Of a DNA stretch of 64,000 nucleotides, positions 45,603-54,189 are shown piece by piece. A program made the translations under genes and the position numbers. Position 1 is the stretch's first letter, and each line of letters opens with the position of its first letter. The DNA is taken from contig VGVR01000003.1 in the NCBI GenBank assembly GCA_016873995.1, forward strand, positions 113,190-177,189, written 5' to 3'. This DNA comes from Gemmatimonadota bacterium (GTDB taxonomy: Bacteria; Gemmatimonadota; Gemmatimonadetes; Longimicrobiales; Gaopeijiaceae). The notes below the pieces were generated by a model. The model saw only the letters and a program-made list of their open reading frames with translations, had not been told where the DNA came from and did not search any database.

Positions 45603-46124
45603 GTGTCGGCGGTGAGAAGCGGACCGATCAGGCTCTTCGTCACCGGTGGGACGTTCGACAGGGAGTACGACGAGATCCACGGAAGACTCGAGTTCCGAGA
45701 CACGCATCTGCCCGAGATGCTCCAGCTGGGTAGGTCTCGGCTGGACGTGCGCGTGCGCACGCTCATGATGGTCGACTCGCTCGACATGACGGACGCAGAC
45801 CGCGATCTCATCGCGAGCAATTGCCGTGAGGCGCCCGAAGCCAACATCGTGATCACGCACGGCACGGATACCATGGTCGTAACGGCGCGCCTGCTTGCGG
45901 AGCAGGTACCCGACAAGACGATCGTGCTCACCGGTGCGATGATACCCATCGCCTTCGGCAGCTCCGACGGGCTGTTCAACCTCGGAGGCGCGCTCTCCGT
46001 GGTCCAGCTACTGCCGCCGGGCGTCTATATTGCGATGAACGGACGCGTGTTCGATTGGGACAACGTCGCGAAGAACCGGGATACCGGGGTGTTCGAGGCG
46101 CTGGAGGCACGCCGTCGCGCTTGA
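45603..46124 (+). CDS. Asparaginase-like protein (N-terminal domain only)
   Basis: A 173-residue protein. It has both catalytic motifs of type I/II asparaginases: RLFVTGGTFDR (first Thr) and ITHGTDTMVVTA (Thr-Asp pair). VLTGAMIPIAFGSSDGLFNL follows as in the family. The usual C-terminal domain of ~150 residues is missing, so this is a half-length member. The family includes small stand-alone proteins of unknown substrate, so it is not necessarily broken. GTG 45603 has AGGGG seven bases upstream. It ends four bases before a convergent gene. Confidence 0.75.
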   Translation: MSAVRSGPIRLFVTGGTFDREYDEIHGRLEFRDTHLPEMLQLGRSRLDVRVRTLMMVDSLDMTDADRDLIASNCREAPEANIVITHGTDTMVVTARLLAEQVPDKTIVLTGAMIPIAFGSSDGLFNLGGALSVVQLLPPGVYIAMNGRVFDWDNVAKNRDTGVFEALEARRRA

Positions 46125-46128
46125 CGCC

Positions 46129-47979
46129 TCAGCGTGCCTCCGGGCGCCCTCTCCGACCCATGTAGCTCACGGCCGGCGCGAAGCGCATGAGCATCGCCTG
46201 GCGCTCGATATCACGGAAGCGACGGTCCCCACGAAGTTCGTCCCACACAGGATCCGTGCGGAGCGCGGCGAGGTCGCGTTCCCGACGTTCCACGGCCTCG
46301 GTGAGCAGAGTGAGTGCTTCGTCGGTATGCCCCAGGGCTGCGTGGGCAGCAGCCAGTTCGGTGCGCGCGACAGCCCGACCCGAGGTCTCGGCATCCTCGA
46401 GCTCTGCGAGCCTCCACGTCCAGTAGCCGGCTTCGCCGTCGTCGGCCACGGCGTCGCTCAAGCGTGCGACGCTCTGTGCGGTCGGCGCACCGAGAGCTCC
46501 GGTCGTGCTCCAGCGGCGGGCAGCTTCAGCGGCCGCGGTGGGGTCGCCCGCTCCTACGTAGGCCTTCGTCAGTAGCTCCCAAGTAGGCGAAGCGTCCGGA
46601 GCCGCGCTCACCAGATCCTCGAGCTTCGGCGCGGCCTCCGCATACCGACCACCGACCATCAGCTGTCGGACTTCGAGGGCCTGCCGCCCGAACGGTGCTT
46701 GCTCCGTCGCCCCCGCGGGCACCCGCATCATGCGCTGCTCGATACGCTGGCCGAGACCCGTCATGGCGGTGATCCAGGTCGAATCGGGCATCGCGGGAGT
46801 AACGGGGGAGCGAGGCTGTGGCACCTCCGCGCGCGCCCCCCCCGGCAACACCCCCGGGAAGCTGCGATCGATCAGCTCGAGGACTTCGCGGACTTCGAGC
46901 GACGTCGAATCCATCTCGAGCGCAGAAATGGCTTCCTCGCGCGCCTGCACCAGCTGGGCGGCACCGGTCGTTGGGTCGTCGATACCAAGCAGGAAACGCG
47001 CTCCGGCGAGGCCAGCCATCGCGGGTGCGAAGGACGAATCCAAGGCGAGCGCATCCTGGAAGTAGTCGAGCGCCGCGCGATACCCTTCCGTGGTGCCGCG
47101 CTCGTACTCGTGTTTGCCGCGGAAGTAGGCCTCCTGAGCCACCGGGGAGACATCGGCTGCCGCCAGTGTGAACGTCGACTCCTCGTGCCCGCTCTGGAGC
47201 TCGTGCACGACGGCGTGCGCGACTTCCGTCTGTAGCGCCAAGACGTCACCTGCCTCGCGGTCGAACTGGAGCGTGGTGATGTGGGAGTCGCTCGCGGCGT
47301 GAATGACCTGCAGCGTAATGCGCACGCGCTCGCCGGAGCGGTTCACGGAGCCCTCGACGAGAACGTCCACACCCAGCTCCCGCCCGATCTTCGGAATCGA
47401 CAGCGTCGTACCCGCGTAGCGCATGACGCTCGTCCGCGACACCACGCGCACGCCCTCCAGCATGCTCAGCCGCGCGATGAGCTCCTCGTGCATGCCGGCC
47501 GCGAAGTATTCCTGGTCCCGTCCCGCCGAGAAGTCGTCCAAGGGGAGCACCGCCAGCGAGCGGATGGGCTCGGTCGGATCGAACGTTACACGGCTGTCCG
47601 CCAGCGTTTGTATGACTTCCTGATCGAGGACGTACCAGGTCACGCCGCCGACCACTCCCAGCGCGACGACTGCAAACGCCAACACGCTCAGGCGGCGCGG
47701 CTCGGGCTCCCCAGTCATCTCCTGCGTTCGCCGAATGCCCTGGGAGGTGACGTCGTAGAGCCACGCGAGCACGACTGCGGGGAGGAAACCGAGCGCAGCC
47801 AGGACCACGAGGAGGCGTATCGCGCCCTCTCCGATGCCGAATGCGGGAAATACGATCTCGGCCAACTGGAGGGCGACGAACGCCGCGGCGGCGTAGCCCA
47901 GGGAGAACCGCCCCACGCGGCGCCTCTGGATCTCGGCCAGGAAGCGGCCGAAATCGGATCGCGGTGCGGTGTTGGACAT
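46129..47979 (-). CDS. Membrane protein with TolB-like domain and TPR repeats
   Basis: A 616-residue protein. Three membrane helices lie in the first ~120 residues (FSLGYAAAAFVALQLAEIVF; LVVLAALGFLPAVVLAWLY; SVLAFAVVALGVVGGVTWYV). A domain similar to the TolB N-terminal/FlgO-like region follows (SLAVLPLDDFSAGRDQEYFA ... SVMRYAGTTLSIPKIGRELG ... LVEGSVNRSGERVRITLQ). The rest is TPR-like. Such proteins are common in bacteria with many serine/threonine kinases or adenylate cyclases, where the same module is attached to the enzyme; here no enzyme domain is visible. It is divergent from the FakAB gene. Confidence 0.75.
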   Translation of the reverse strand: MSNTAPRSDFGRFLAEIQRRRVGRFSLGYAAAAFVALQLAEIVFPAFGIGEGAIRLLVVLAALGFLPAVVLAWLYDVTSQGIRRTQEMTGEPEPRRLSVLAFAVVALGVVGGVTWYVLDQEVIQTLADSRVTFDPTEPIRSLAVLPLDDFSAGRDQEYFAAGMHEELIARLSMLEGVRVVSRTSVMRYAGTTLSIPKIGRELGVDVLVEGSVNRSGERVRITLQVIHAASDSHITTLQFDREAGDVLALQTEVAHAVVHELQSGHEESTFTLAAADVSPVAQEAYFRGKHEYERGTTEGYRAALDYFQDALALDSSFAPAMAGLAGARFLLGIDDPTTGAAQLVQAREEAISALEMDSTSLEVREVLELIDRSFPGVLPGGARAEVPQPRSPVTPAMPDSTWITAMTGLGQRIEQRMMRVPAGATEQAPFGRQALEVRQLMVGGRYAEAAPKLEDLVSAAPDASPTWELLTKAYVGAGDPTAAAEAARRWSTTGALGAPTAQSVARLSDAVADDGEAGYWTWRLAELEDAETSGRAVARTELAAAHAALGHTDEALTLLTEAVERRERDLAALRTDPVWDELRGDRRFRDIERQAMLMRFAPAVSYMGRRGRPEAR

Positions 47980-48090
47980 GGTACGCGTGAGACCTCGCGG
48001 TCGAGACGAGCGTTAGGTACACGATCTCCTGATCGTAGTTCGATCGCCAGCGGAAACGTGGGGCCTGTGCCGTGCAGGCCCGGCCCCTCC

Positions 48091-48096
48091 TAGATT
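48091..48096 (+). promoter_or_regulatory. -10-like TAGATT, near-leaderless arrangement
   Basis: TAGATT ends eight bases before the ATG at 48105, with no Shine-Dalgarno in between or before. No good -35 is seen. Confidence 0.4.
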
Positions 48097-48104
48097 GCAT
48101 CCCC

Positions 48105-49928
48105 ATGCAGGTCCGCTACTTGGACGGTCCCCGCCTTCGGAGCGCGCTCCTGGCTGCGTGCGAGTACGCACAGCGCCAACGAGCCGAGCTCAACCGCATC
48201 AACGTGTTTCCCGTGCCGGATGGAGACACGGGCACCAACCTGGCCCTGACGCTGCAAGCGATCGCGGACCATCTTCGCCCCGCGCACGACGCCGACGTTG
48301 GGCGCGTGGCGCTTCAGGCCGCCGAGGGTGCCGTGTTGGGAGCGCGGGGCAACTGCGGCATGATGCTCAGTCACTTCCTGCTGGGCTTCGCGGAAGACCT
48401 CGCCTCCCGCGCGCGGGTCACCACGGAGGAGTTCGGGGCGGCGATGGTCGCGGGCTCCGCGAAGCTGGAGGCCGCGCTGGAGCGCCCGGTCGAGGGAACA
48501 ATTCTCACGGTCATGCGGGATTCCGCCGCCGCCGTGCGCGCCTCGTCGGTCACGGATTTCGTCCCTCTCGTGACCGACATGGTGGGCGCCGCCCGCAGCT
48601 CGCTCGCATCCACGCCCGACCTGCTTCCTGTCCTCAAGAAGGCGGGGGTGGTGGACGCGGGCGCGAAGGGATTCGTCTCCCTCCTCGAGGGCGTGCTCCT
48701 GTTCGTGCGCGGTGATGTGGTGGCCGCGGAGCCGGCGGGGACGAACGGCCACGAGATCTCGGCGGAGGTCACCAGCCCCGAATATCCGTCGGCGGACGAG
48801 CACTTCCGCTTCTGCACGGAGGCGCTCGTGCGCGGGCCGAGCCTCCCCTCCCAGGACTCGGTCCGGGGCGCGCTGCGTGACCTCGGGGATTCGCTGATCG
48901 TCATCCGAGCCGGAGACGTGTTGAAGGTACACGTCCACTCCGACCACCCGGAGCGGGTCTTCGAATACCTCCGCGGTGTGGGCAAGCTCGTCACGCACAA
49001 GGCGGAGGACATGCGCGCGCAGCATGCCACGGTGGAGAGAGGCGCCGGCAGCCATGTGCGCCTTGCGCGCCGACCGGTGGCCGTGGTGACCGACTCGGCC
49101 TGCGACCTCTCCGAGGAGGTGGTGCGCGCGCACGGCATTCACGTGGCACCCATGAGCCTGGTCGAGGCCGATCGTACGTACCTGGATGGGATCGACATCA
49201 CCGCGACCGAGTTCCACGAACGACTGCGCTCGCAAGCAGCGCTGCCGACGACCAGCCAGCCATCACCACAGGCGTTCCTCGACACCTACGCGCGCGCTTT
49301 CGAGGAGGGCGAGGTGGTGGTCGGGGTCATGGTGAGCTCGACGCTCTCGGGCACCCTTCGCTCGGCGGAGGCCGCTGCCGGGCGTAGCTCCCAGCTCGGA
49401 AGGGTGTTCCTGATCGATTCCTTGGGCGCGTCGCTGCTCGAGGGCCTGCTCGTGCTCAAGGCCGTAGAGCTGGCGGAGCTCGGTCGAGCCCCCGAGCAAA
49501 TCGTCGATGAGGTCCGCAGGGTCAGGTCGCAGTCGGGGCTGCTCTTCACCGTCGAAACGCTCGATCGCCTGCTGGCGTCGGGCCGCGTCACGCGAGCCCA
49601 GGCACTCGTCGGCCGCATGCTCGACCTCAAGCCGATTCTCGGGCTCTATCCCGACGGGAGAGTTACGAGGTTCGGAAAGGCATTGGGGAGCGCCAAGGCA
49701 CGGGCCACGCTGCTGGCTGAGCTGCGCCGTCAGATTCCCCACGGCGTGAAGAAGCTCCGCCTCGGCATCGTTCACGTCGGCGCGCCGACCCTCGCCGACG
49801 AGCTCGCGGAGGAGTTGCACGCGGTCTACGGGCGAGACGTCGAGATCCACACAGCGCCCGCGACACCGGTGATCGCGACGCACCTCGGCATCGGTGCGTG
49901 GGGTGTGGCCTACATGGTCGAGGACTGA
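48105..49928 (+). CDS. FakA-FakB fusion: DhaL/DAK2 domain and DegV fatty-acid-binding domain
   Basis: A 607-residue protein. Residues ~1-205 form a DhaL (DAK2) kinase domain with the metal site PVPDGDTGTN (Asp39, Asp41) and GARGNCGMMLS, as in FakA. Residues ~225-315 match the middle/C-terminal FakA region (DSLIVIRAGDVLKVHVHSD). Residues ~322-607 form a DegV domain (VAVVTDSACDLSEEV; MVSSTLSGTLRSAE), as in FakB. FakA phosphorylates fatty acids that FakB holds, for phospholipid synthesis. Usually these are separate proteins; here both are on one chain. ATG 48105 is chosen by the domain start and promoter. Confidence 0.85.
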   Translation: MQVRYLDGPRLRSALLAACEYAQRQRAELNRINVFPVPDGDTGTNLALTLQAIADHLRPAHDADVGRVALQAAEGAVLGARGNCGMMLSHFLLGFAEDLASRARVTTEEFGAAMVAGSAKLEAALERPVEGTILTVMRDSAAAVRASSVTDFVPLVTDMVGAARSSLASTPDLLPVLKKAGVVDAGAKGFVSLLEGVLLFVRGDVVAAEPAGTNGHEISAEVTSPEYPSADEHFRFCTEALVRGPSLPSQDSVRGALRDLGDSLIVIRAGDVLKVHVHSDHPERVFEYLRGVGKLVTHKAEDMRAQHATVERGAGSHVRLARRPVAVVTDSACDLSEEVVRAHGIHVAPMSLVEADRTYLDGIDITATEFHERLRSQAALPTTSQPSPQAFLDTYARAFEEGEVVVGVMVSSTLSGTLRSAEAAAGRSSQLGRVFLIDSLGASLLEGLLVLKAVELAELGRAPEQIVDEVRRVRSQSGLLFTVETLDRLLASGRVTRAQALVGRMLDLKPILGLYPDGRVTRFGKALGSAKARATLLAELRRQIPHGVKKLRLGIVHVGAPTLADELAEELHAVYGRDVEIHTAPATPVIATHLGIGAWGVAYMVED

Positions 49929-49943
49929 ACTGCCCCGAAACGA

Positions 49944-50408
49944 CTACTCGGGAAGCTCGACGTCTGCGCTCGTTCGCTGCTTGCCCGCCACCAACACGTC
50001 GTACGTCGCGCGCTGTTCCGCGGTGAGCGACTTGGGGAGAGCCACCAGCAGCGCCTTTGCGCCCTTGTCGTCCGGCAAGTGCAGGATGAGCCCGGCCGAC
50101 GCGGTCGGCTCGTACGGCCGTGCCCGTCCGGACGCGTCGATGGCGACCGTGCGCCCAGGCGCCAGCGCCTCCGCCAGACGGCGCCCGTAGTCGGTCCAGG
50201 CCACGAGCGGGTCTCGCCTGCGCTCGGCGACCTCCGGGAGCAGCGTCTGAGCGTAGTACGTGACAGCCCGCTGGTACTCATCGGGGCTCAGTCGCTTGAG
50301 CTCCCGCAGCCGATCCCGATAGAACTCGCGCGGGTCCCGCGCCCCGGATTCCGTGAGCGCGGCCTCGAGCACCTTCTCGGCGGCTTCGGCGAGGGGCTCG
50401 GTGGGCAT
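49944..50408 (-). CDS. Hypothetical protein
   Basis: A 154-residue soluble protein. It has a helical N-terminal half (AEAAEKVLEAALTES, REFYRDRLRELKRLSPDEYQRAV) and a beta-rich end (TASAGLILHLPDDKGAKALLVALPKSL). No family is recognised. ATG 50408 is the most conventional start; TTG 50444 is possible. It is convergent with FakAB and divergent from the phosphoribosyltransferase gene. Confidence 0.5.
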   Translation of the reverse strand: MPTEPLAEAAEKVLEAALTESGARDPREFYRDRLRELKRLSPDEYQRAVTYYAQTLLPEVAERRRDPLVAWTDYGRRLAEALAPGRTVAIDASGRARPYEPTASAGLILHLPDDKGAKALLVALPKSLTAEQRATYDVLVAGKQRTSADVELPE

Positions 50409-50481
50409 GTCGGGAACGGTGGGGAGGGCGCTCGGCCCGGTCAACGGCGCGCGTCGGGTGTCCGAGACCCCACTCCCGGCT

Positions 50482-50487
50482 TACCTT
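50482..50487 (+). promoter_or_regulatory. -10-like TACCTT, leaderless arrangement
   Basis: TACCTT ends six bases before the ATG at 50494, the same spacing as at 38327 and 31567. No ribosome site is present. Confidence 0.4.
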
Positions 50488-50493
50488 CCGACC

Positions 50494-51033
50494 ATGCCCC
50501 AGCCTGGTTACTTCATGAACAAGCCGCAGCCCGCCCCGTCCGAGTTCCTCGATCTCGACTGGGCCATGTTCGGTGAGCTCTGCCGGGCCCTCGCGCTGAA
50601 GGTGGCGCGTGACTACGACCCCGAGGTCGTGATCGGTATCGCGCGGGCCGGCGTGATCCCCGCGGCGGTGGTCGCCTCGATCCTCGGTATCGACTTCTAC
50701 TCCCTGCAGATCACGCGACGCGAGGGAGACGAGCAGGTGAGGGATCGGCCAGAGATCTTCTCCGAGGTGCCACGCGAGGTGCGCGGCAAGCGCGTGCTCA
50801 TCGTCGACGAAATCACCAGCTCGGGGGATACGCTGAGGCTAGCGCTCGCTGCGGTCCGCGACGCGCGGCCGGCGGAGGTGCGGACGGCCACGAGCTTCGC
50901 CAGGATCGGTGGCTACAAGCCCGACTACTCGGCGCTGACCATGGACGCAGAGGTCGTCTTCCCGTGGGACCGCAAGGTCTTCGAAGGAGACGACCTGGTC
51001 GTGAATCCGCGCTACCGCGAGGTCATCGAGTAA
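50494..51033 (+). CDS. Type I phosphoribosyltransferase
   Basis: A 179-residue PRT enzyme. The PRPP-binding motif is VLIVDEITSSGDTL (normally VxxxDDxxxTGxT; here Ser-Ser-Gly replaces Thr-Gly). VVIGIARAGVIPAAVVASIL supplies the PPi loop. It is similar in size to hypoxanthine/xanthine-type enzymes and to proteins that process other bases, so the substrate is not clear. An upstream in-frame extension is rejected because the leaderless promoter fits ATG 50494. It is followed by a strong bidirectional hairpin. Confidence 0.78.
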   Translation: MPQPGYFMNKPQPAPSEFLDLDWAMFGELCRALALKVARDYDPEVVIGIARAGVIPAAVVASILGIDFYSLQITRREGDEQVRDRPEIFSEVPREVRGKRVLIVDEITSSGDTLRLALAAVRDARPAEVRTATSFARIGGYKPDYSALTMDAEVVFPWDRKVFEGDDLVVNPRYREVIE

Positions 51034-51061
51034 CGGTCGGTCGTCGCGGACTTGAGAAGCG

Positions 51062-51099
51062 AAGAGGCCCCGTCCACCGGGTGGTGGGCGGGGCCTCTT
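51062..51099. terminator. Strong bidirectional terminator hairpin
   Basis: AAGAGGCCCCG (51062-51072) pairs perfectly over 11 bases with CGGGGCCTCTT (51089-51099), with inner CCACC/GGTGG pairing. It lies between the phosphoribosyltransferase gene and the convergent outer-membrane-type gene and can serve both strands. Confidence 0.7.
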
Positions 51100-51122
51100 G
51101 CTACCTGAGGGTCGTTCGCGAA

Positions 51123-51749
51123 CTACGGCACCATGAGGTGAGCGCCGACGCCGAAGGTCGTCACGCTGGGGTCAGTGGCCATGATGTCGATCGCGGCGTG
51201 GAGGCCGAAGCCGCCCGCCGTCGTGAAGCTGGCGCCGCCCGACGCGCCGAAATCGGTATTCGTCGAGCTGAAGCCGAGGACCTTGGCGCGCGAGAGGTGA
51301 ACGCGCGGCATGACCCACGGGGTGAAGCTGCCCGAGCCCGCGGCCATGTTGGCCTTGAGGGCCACGCCGATCGGGAAGTTCATCATGTTGACGTCGGTCG
51401 CCAGCGAGATGTAGCCGATGCCGGTCTGGACGGACACCTGCGTCTAGCCTCCGGCCGGCAGCACGTCCACCGCGCCCGCCACGCCGAACGTGTACTTGGC
51501 GTCTGGGTCGTAATTCACCATGCCGAAGCCTACCGCGGCCGTGATGCTGCCGCCCAAGCCGGTCCGGCCGACCGAGGCGCCGAACGCGTTGATCCTGCCC
51601 GAGGCGTTGTTCAGCCCGCGGCCCATATGGGCGCCGATGAAGGTAGCGGGTGCGTCGCCGACGGACGGCAGGGCCAGGACGGGGAAGTTCATGAGTTGGG
51701 CTTCGGCGGCTGCGGCGCTCACCGCGACCAGCCCAACTGCGACCAGCAC
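51123..51749 (-). pseudogene. Outer-membrane-type protein gene with in-frame TAG
   Basis: Two reading frames (51749-51444 and 51437-51123) are in the same phase and separated by a single TAG at 51446-51444 (codon 102). Joined, they give a ~208-residue protein: signal-like MLVAVGLVAVSAAAAEAQ, then beta strands typical of a small porin-like protein (GGSITAAVGFGMVNYDP; FGLHAAIDIMATDP) ending in FGVGAHLMVP. GTG 51749 has AAGGG six bases upstream, with a further TAG in that spacer (51755-51753). The signal peptide lacks basic residues, so the true start may have been lost. A nonsense mutation or a sequence error explains it best. Confidence 0.65.
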
Positions 51750-51788
51750 GAGCTACCCTTGAGGAGCGGGTGACAAGTCCAAAAGCGT

Positions 51789-51817
51789 ACTATCGCGACA
51801 TATGTTTACGGGGCCAA
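51789..51817 (-). promoter_or_regulatory. Probable promoter for the 51749 gene
   Basis: On the minus strand TTGGCC (51817-51812) and GATAGT (51794-51789) are 17 bases apart, each with four of six consensus matches. Transcription would start about 35 bases before the GTG. Confidence 0.4.
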
Positions 51818-51847
51818 TTCGCACTCTAGCCCGGCGCCTGTCAACAG

Positions 51848-51882
51848 AAAAATTGCCCCGGGCCTTCCCTGCGGCCGGGGGG
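51848..51882 (-). terminator. Intrinsic terminator downstream of rho
   Basis: On the minus strand CCCC-C-GGCC and GGCC-C-GGGG form a stem with one C-C mismatch around GCAGGGAA, followed by CAA and TTTTT (51852-51848). It lies 27 bases after the rho stop codon. Confidence 0.6.
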
Positions 51883-51908
51883 TGGGCCGGCGCCACCTCC
51901 CTCCTTGC

Positions 51909-53168
51909 CTACTCCCCTCGGGTCATGGAGTCCAGGAACTCCTTGTTGCTCCTGGTCTTCTCCATGCGGGCGAGCAGGAACTCGATCGCCTCGGCCGGCG
52001 GCATGTCCGCGAGGAAGTTCCGCAGCAGGTAAACCCGGTTGAGCTCGATATCGCTGAGGAGCAGCTCTTCTTTCCGCGTGCCCGACTTGTTGAGGTCGAT
52101 CGCTGGGAAGATCCTCCGGTCCGAGATCTCACGATCGAGGATCAGCTCCATGTTCCCGGTCCCCTTGAACTCCTCGAAGATGACCTCGTCCATGCGGCTC
52201 CCGGTGTCGATGAGCGCCGTCGCGACGATGGTGAGCGAGCCGCCCCCTTCGATATTTCTTGCCGAGCCGAAGAACCGCTTCGGCCTGTGCAGCGCGTTTG
52301 CGTCGACTCCGCCCGACAGAATGCGGCCCGAGTGAGGCATGGTGGTGTTGTACGCTCGGGCCAGCCGCGTGATCGAATCGAGCAGGATGACGACGTCGTC
52401 GCCTTGTTCGACGAGCCGCTTCGCCCTCTCGAGCACGATCTCGGCAACCTGCACATGTCGTTCCGCCGACTCGTCGAAGGTCGAGGCGACCACCTCGGCT
52501 TTCACGTGCTCGCGCATTTCCGCCACCTCTTCGGGGCGCTCGTCGATGAGCAGCACGATGAGGTGGACGTCGGGTGCGTTGCGCGTGATGGAGTTGGCCA
52601 TCTGACGGAGGATGGTCGTCTTTCCTGCCTTCGGCGGGGACACGATCAGCCCTCGCTGCCCCTTTCCGAGGGGCGCGATGAGGTCGACGACGCGCATGGC
52701 GAGCGTGTCTCCGGCGCCCTCGACCTCCAGCCGCAAACGCGCCTCGGGATACTTGGGGCGCAGACTGTCGAAGTCGACGCGGTTCTGAGCGAGGTCCGGG
52801 TCTCGCCCGTTGATCGACTCCACCTTCAGCAGCGCCAGATACTTCTCACCCGCCTTGGGAGGACGTACCTCCCCGCTCACCGAATCACCCGTGCGGAGCG
52901 CGAACCGCTTTATCTGCGAAGGGCTGACGTAGACGTCGTCGGGGCCGTGGAGGTAGCTCCAGTCAGCCGAGCGCAGGAACCCGTAGCCCTCGGGAAGGAG
53001 CTCGAGCACGGCGTCAGCGCGTAGAGCGACTTCCGCGTTGGCCAGGTTCTGCTCGATCCGAAAGATCAGATCCTGGCGCCGCAGCTCGGTGAAGTCGCTG
53101 ATGTGCAGCTCTTCAGCGAGGTCATGGAGCTCCGCGACGTTCTTGCTCTTGAGCTCTGCGATGTCCAC
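51909..53168 (-). CDS. rho: Transcription termination factor Rho
   Basis: A 419-residue hexameric RNA helicase. The N-terminal helical part [20 protein letters not shown] leads to the RNA-binding cold-shock-like domain with [21 protein letters not shown]. The ATPase has Walker [11 protein letters not shown] (near 177-185), the [13 protein letters not shown] strand and [14 protein letters not shown] (Walker B and Q-loop). [20 protein letters not shown] is diagnostic. The length is that of the classic E. coli-type protein without a large insertion. ATG 53168. The long region upstream may hold a regulatory leader. Confidence 0.95.
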   Translation of the reverse strand: MDIAELKSKNVAELHDLAEELHISDFTELRRQDLIFRIEQNLANAEVALRADAVLELLPEGYGFLRSADWSYLHGPDDVYVSPSQIKRFALRTGDSVSGEVRPPKAGEKYLALLKVESINGRDPDLAQNRVDFDSLRPKYPEARLRLEVEGAGDTLAMRVVDLIAPLGKGQRGLIVSPPKAGKTTILRQMANSITRNAPDVHLIVLLIDERPEEVAEMREHVKAEVVASTFDESAERHVQVAEIVLERAKRLVEQGDDVVILLDSITRLARAYNTTMPHSGRILSGGVDANALHRPKRFFGSARNIEGGGSLTIVATALIDTGSRMDEVIFEEFKGTGNMELILDREISDRRIFPAIDLNKSGTRKEELLLSDIELNRVYLLRNFLADMPPAEAIEFLLARMEKTRSNKEFLDSMTRGE

Positions 53169-53759
53169 GGGGAGGGGTGATGGAGGTGCCGGCGGGACGA
53201 GCCGGTGGGCCGCCGAAATCGCAGCGGCCGAAATCGAGGAGCGACGCTGGTGTCCTCACTCGGATGTTCGCTGTCGCCTCCGAACGCAAGCGAACTACCG
53301 ATTCAGGACACTGGGTCGTCGTACGCGGATTCAATGCGGGCCGACTCACATTCCACAGCGGGGAACGGGGCGGCGCGCGGATCCTGGGGGACCCAGGGGT
53401 GCAGAAACGCGGCGATAGTAATGGGGGGGTCCAAGACGGTCAAGCCGAGGGCGGCAGGGGACAGAGGCTCTGCGCCGGTGGCCCCCCCGCGGCTCGAGCT
53501 GGAGGCCGGTTCCGAGACGGGCTCAAGGTGAGGAACCAGGGCGACCTGCCCCTTCGATTCAACAGGTTTTCCCCTCTTCTCAGCGCGGGCACGGCTCCCG
53601 ATTGTTTGCCAATATCCATGGAGGCTATGCCGGGGAATACGGCTCCGTAGTAGGCAGTTGGCCAGGCGCCGTCGGGGAAAAACTTGACTTTCGGATGTAC
53701 CGACTGCAACATTCGCTCCCTTCGTTTTCCCAAAAATCCGCGGTACCGAGGGGTTCCGA
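53169..53759. other. Long intergenic region between divergent rho and 53760 gene
   Basis: 591 bases with no convincing gene. Part of it (about 53520-53760) is less GC-rich than the flanks. On the plus strand, TTGACT (53684-53689) and AACATT (53708-53713) could form a weak promoter for the 53760 gene. On the minus strand a 90-codon frame (53712-53440) starts with ATG after AAGGGAG and reads MLQSVHPKVKFFPDGAWP; it resembles nothing I know and ends in Pro/Ser-rich sequence, so I do not call it a gene. A G/C-rich GGGGGACCCAGGGG patch lies at 53388-53399. The segment next to rho may be a long rho leader. Confidence 0.4.
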
Positions 53760-54116
53760 GTGGCACGACACAACCGCGAGGGGAGTGGCGCCGATCAACG
53801 CGGCCACGAGTACGGAGTCAGCTATCAACCGGACTGGCTCCGGTTGGTGAAGGTCACCCGCCAGCTGGAGAGCGGGCGCCAATCGACGAAGACTCTCTTC
53901 CGCAATCCTGCGGCGGAGCCCGAGGCACAACCCGGCGACCGCGTCCGCACGCGCATCACGTCCGTGGATCAAGTGCTCGACTTCGAAGTGGCCGTCACCG
54001 ACCCGCGCGCGGCGGTCAAGCGCGTGCGCGTCGCCTACATCGTTGCGGGAGAGAACGGGCACCCAGAAGAGGTCGAATTCACGCTCGAGAGCGAGGACAT
54101 CCCGGACGAGGAGTAG
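53760..54116 (+). CDS. Hypothetical protein
   Basis: A 118-residue soluble protein. It starts with GTG 53760 (AGGGG seven bases upstream): MARHNREGSGADQRGHEYGV, then YQPDWLRLVKVTRQLESGRQ. The second half has beta-like stretches (DRVRTRITSVDQVLDFEVAV; RVRVAYIVAGE) and an acidic end (ESEDIPDEE). Unknown family. It lies between the region upstream of rho and the nudix gene. Confidence 0.55.
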   Translation: MARHNREGSGADQRGHEYGVSYQPDWLRLVKVTRQLESGRQSTKTLFRNPAAEPEAQPGDRVRTRITSVDQVLDFEVAVTDPRAAVKRVRVAYIVAGENGHPEEVEFTLESEDIPDEE

Positions 54117-54178
54117 TTCCGCGCGGCCTGCGCGCACCACGAGCGACATCCCCCGCTCCCAACCGGGATTCGGGATGG

Positions 54179-54184
54179 TAGATT
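54179..54184 (+). promoter_or_regulatory. -10-like TAGATT before a leaderless mini-ORF
   Basis: TAGATT ends five bases before the ATG at 54190, the same layout as other leaderless candidates here. The gap 54117-54189 contains no other feature. Confidence 0.35.
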
Positions 54185-54189
54185 CGGAG

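Noticed and set aside
53303..53773. 156-codon and 108-codon minus-strand frames upstream of rho
   Set aside because: They overlap each other in different frames, show no family motif, and end in Pro/Ser/Ala-rich sequence.
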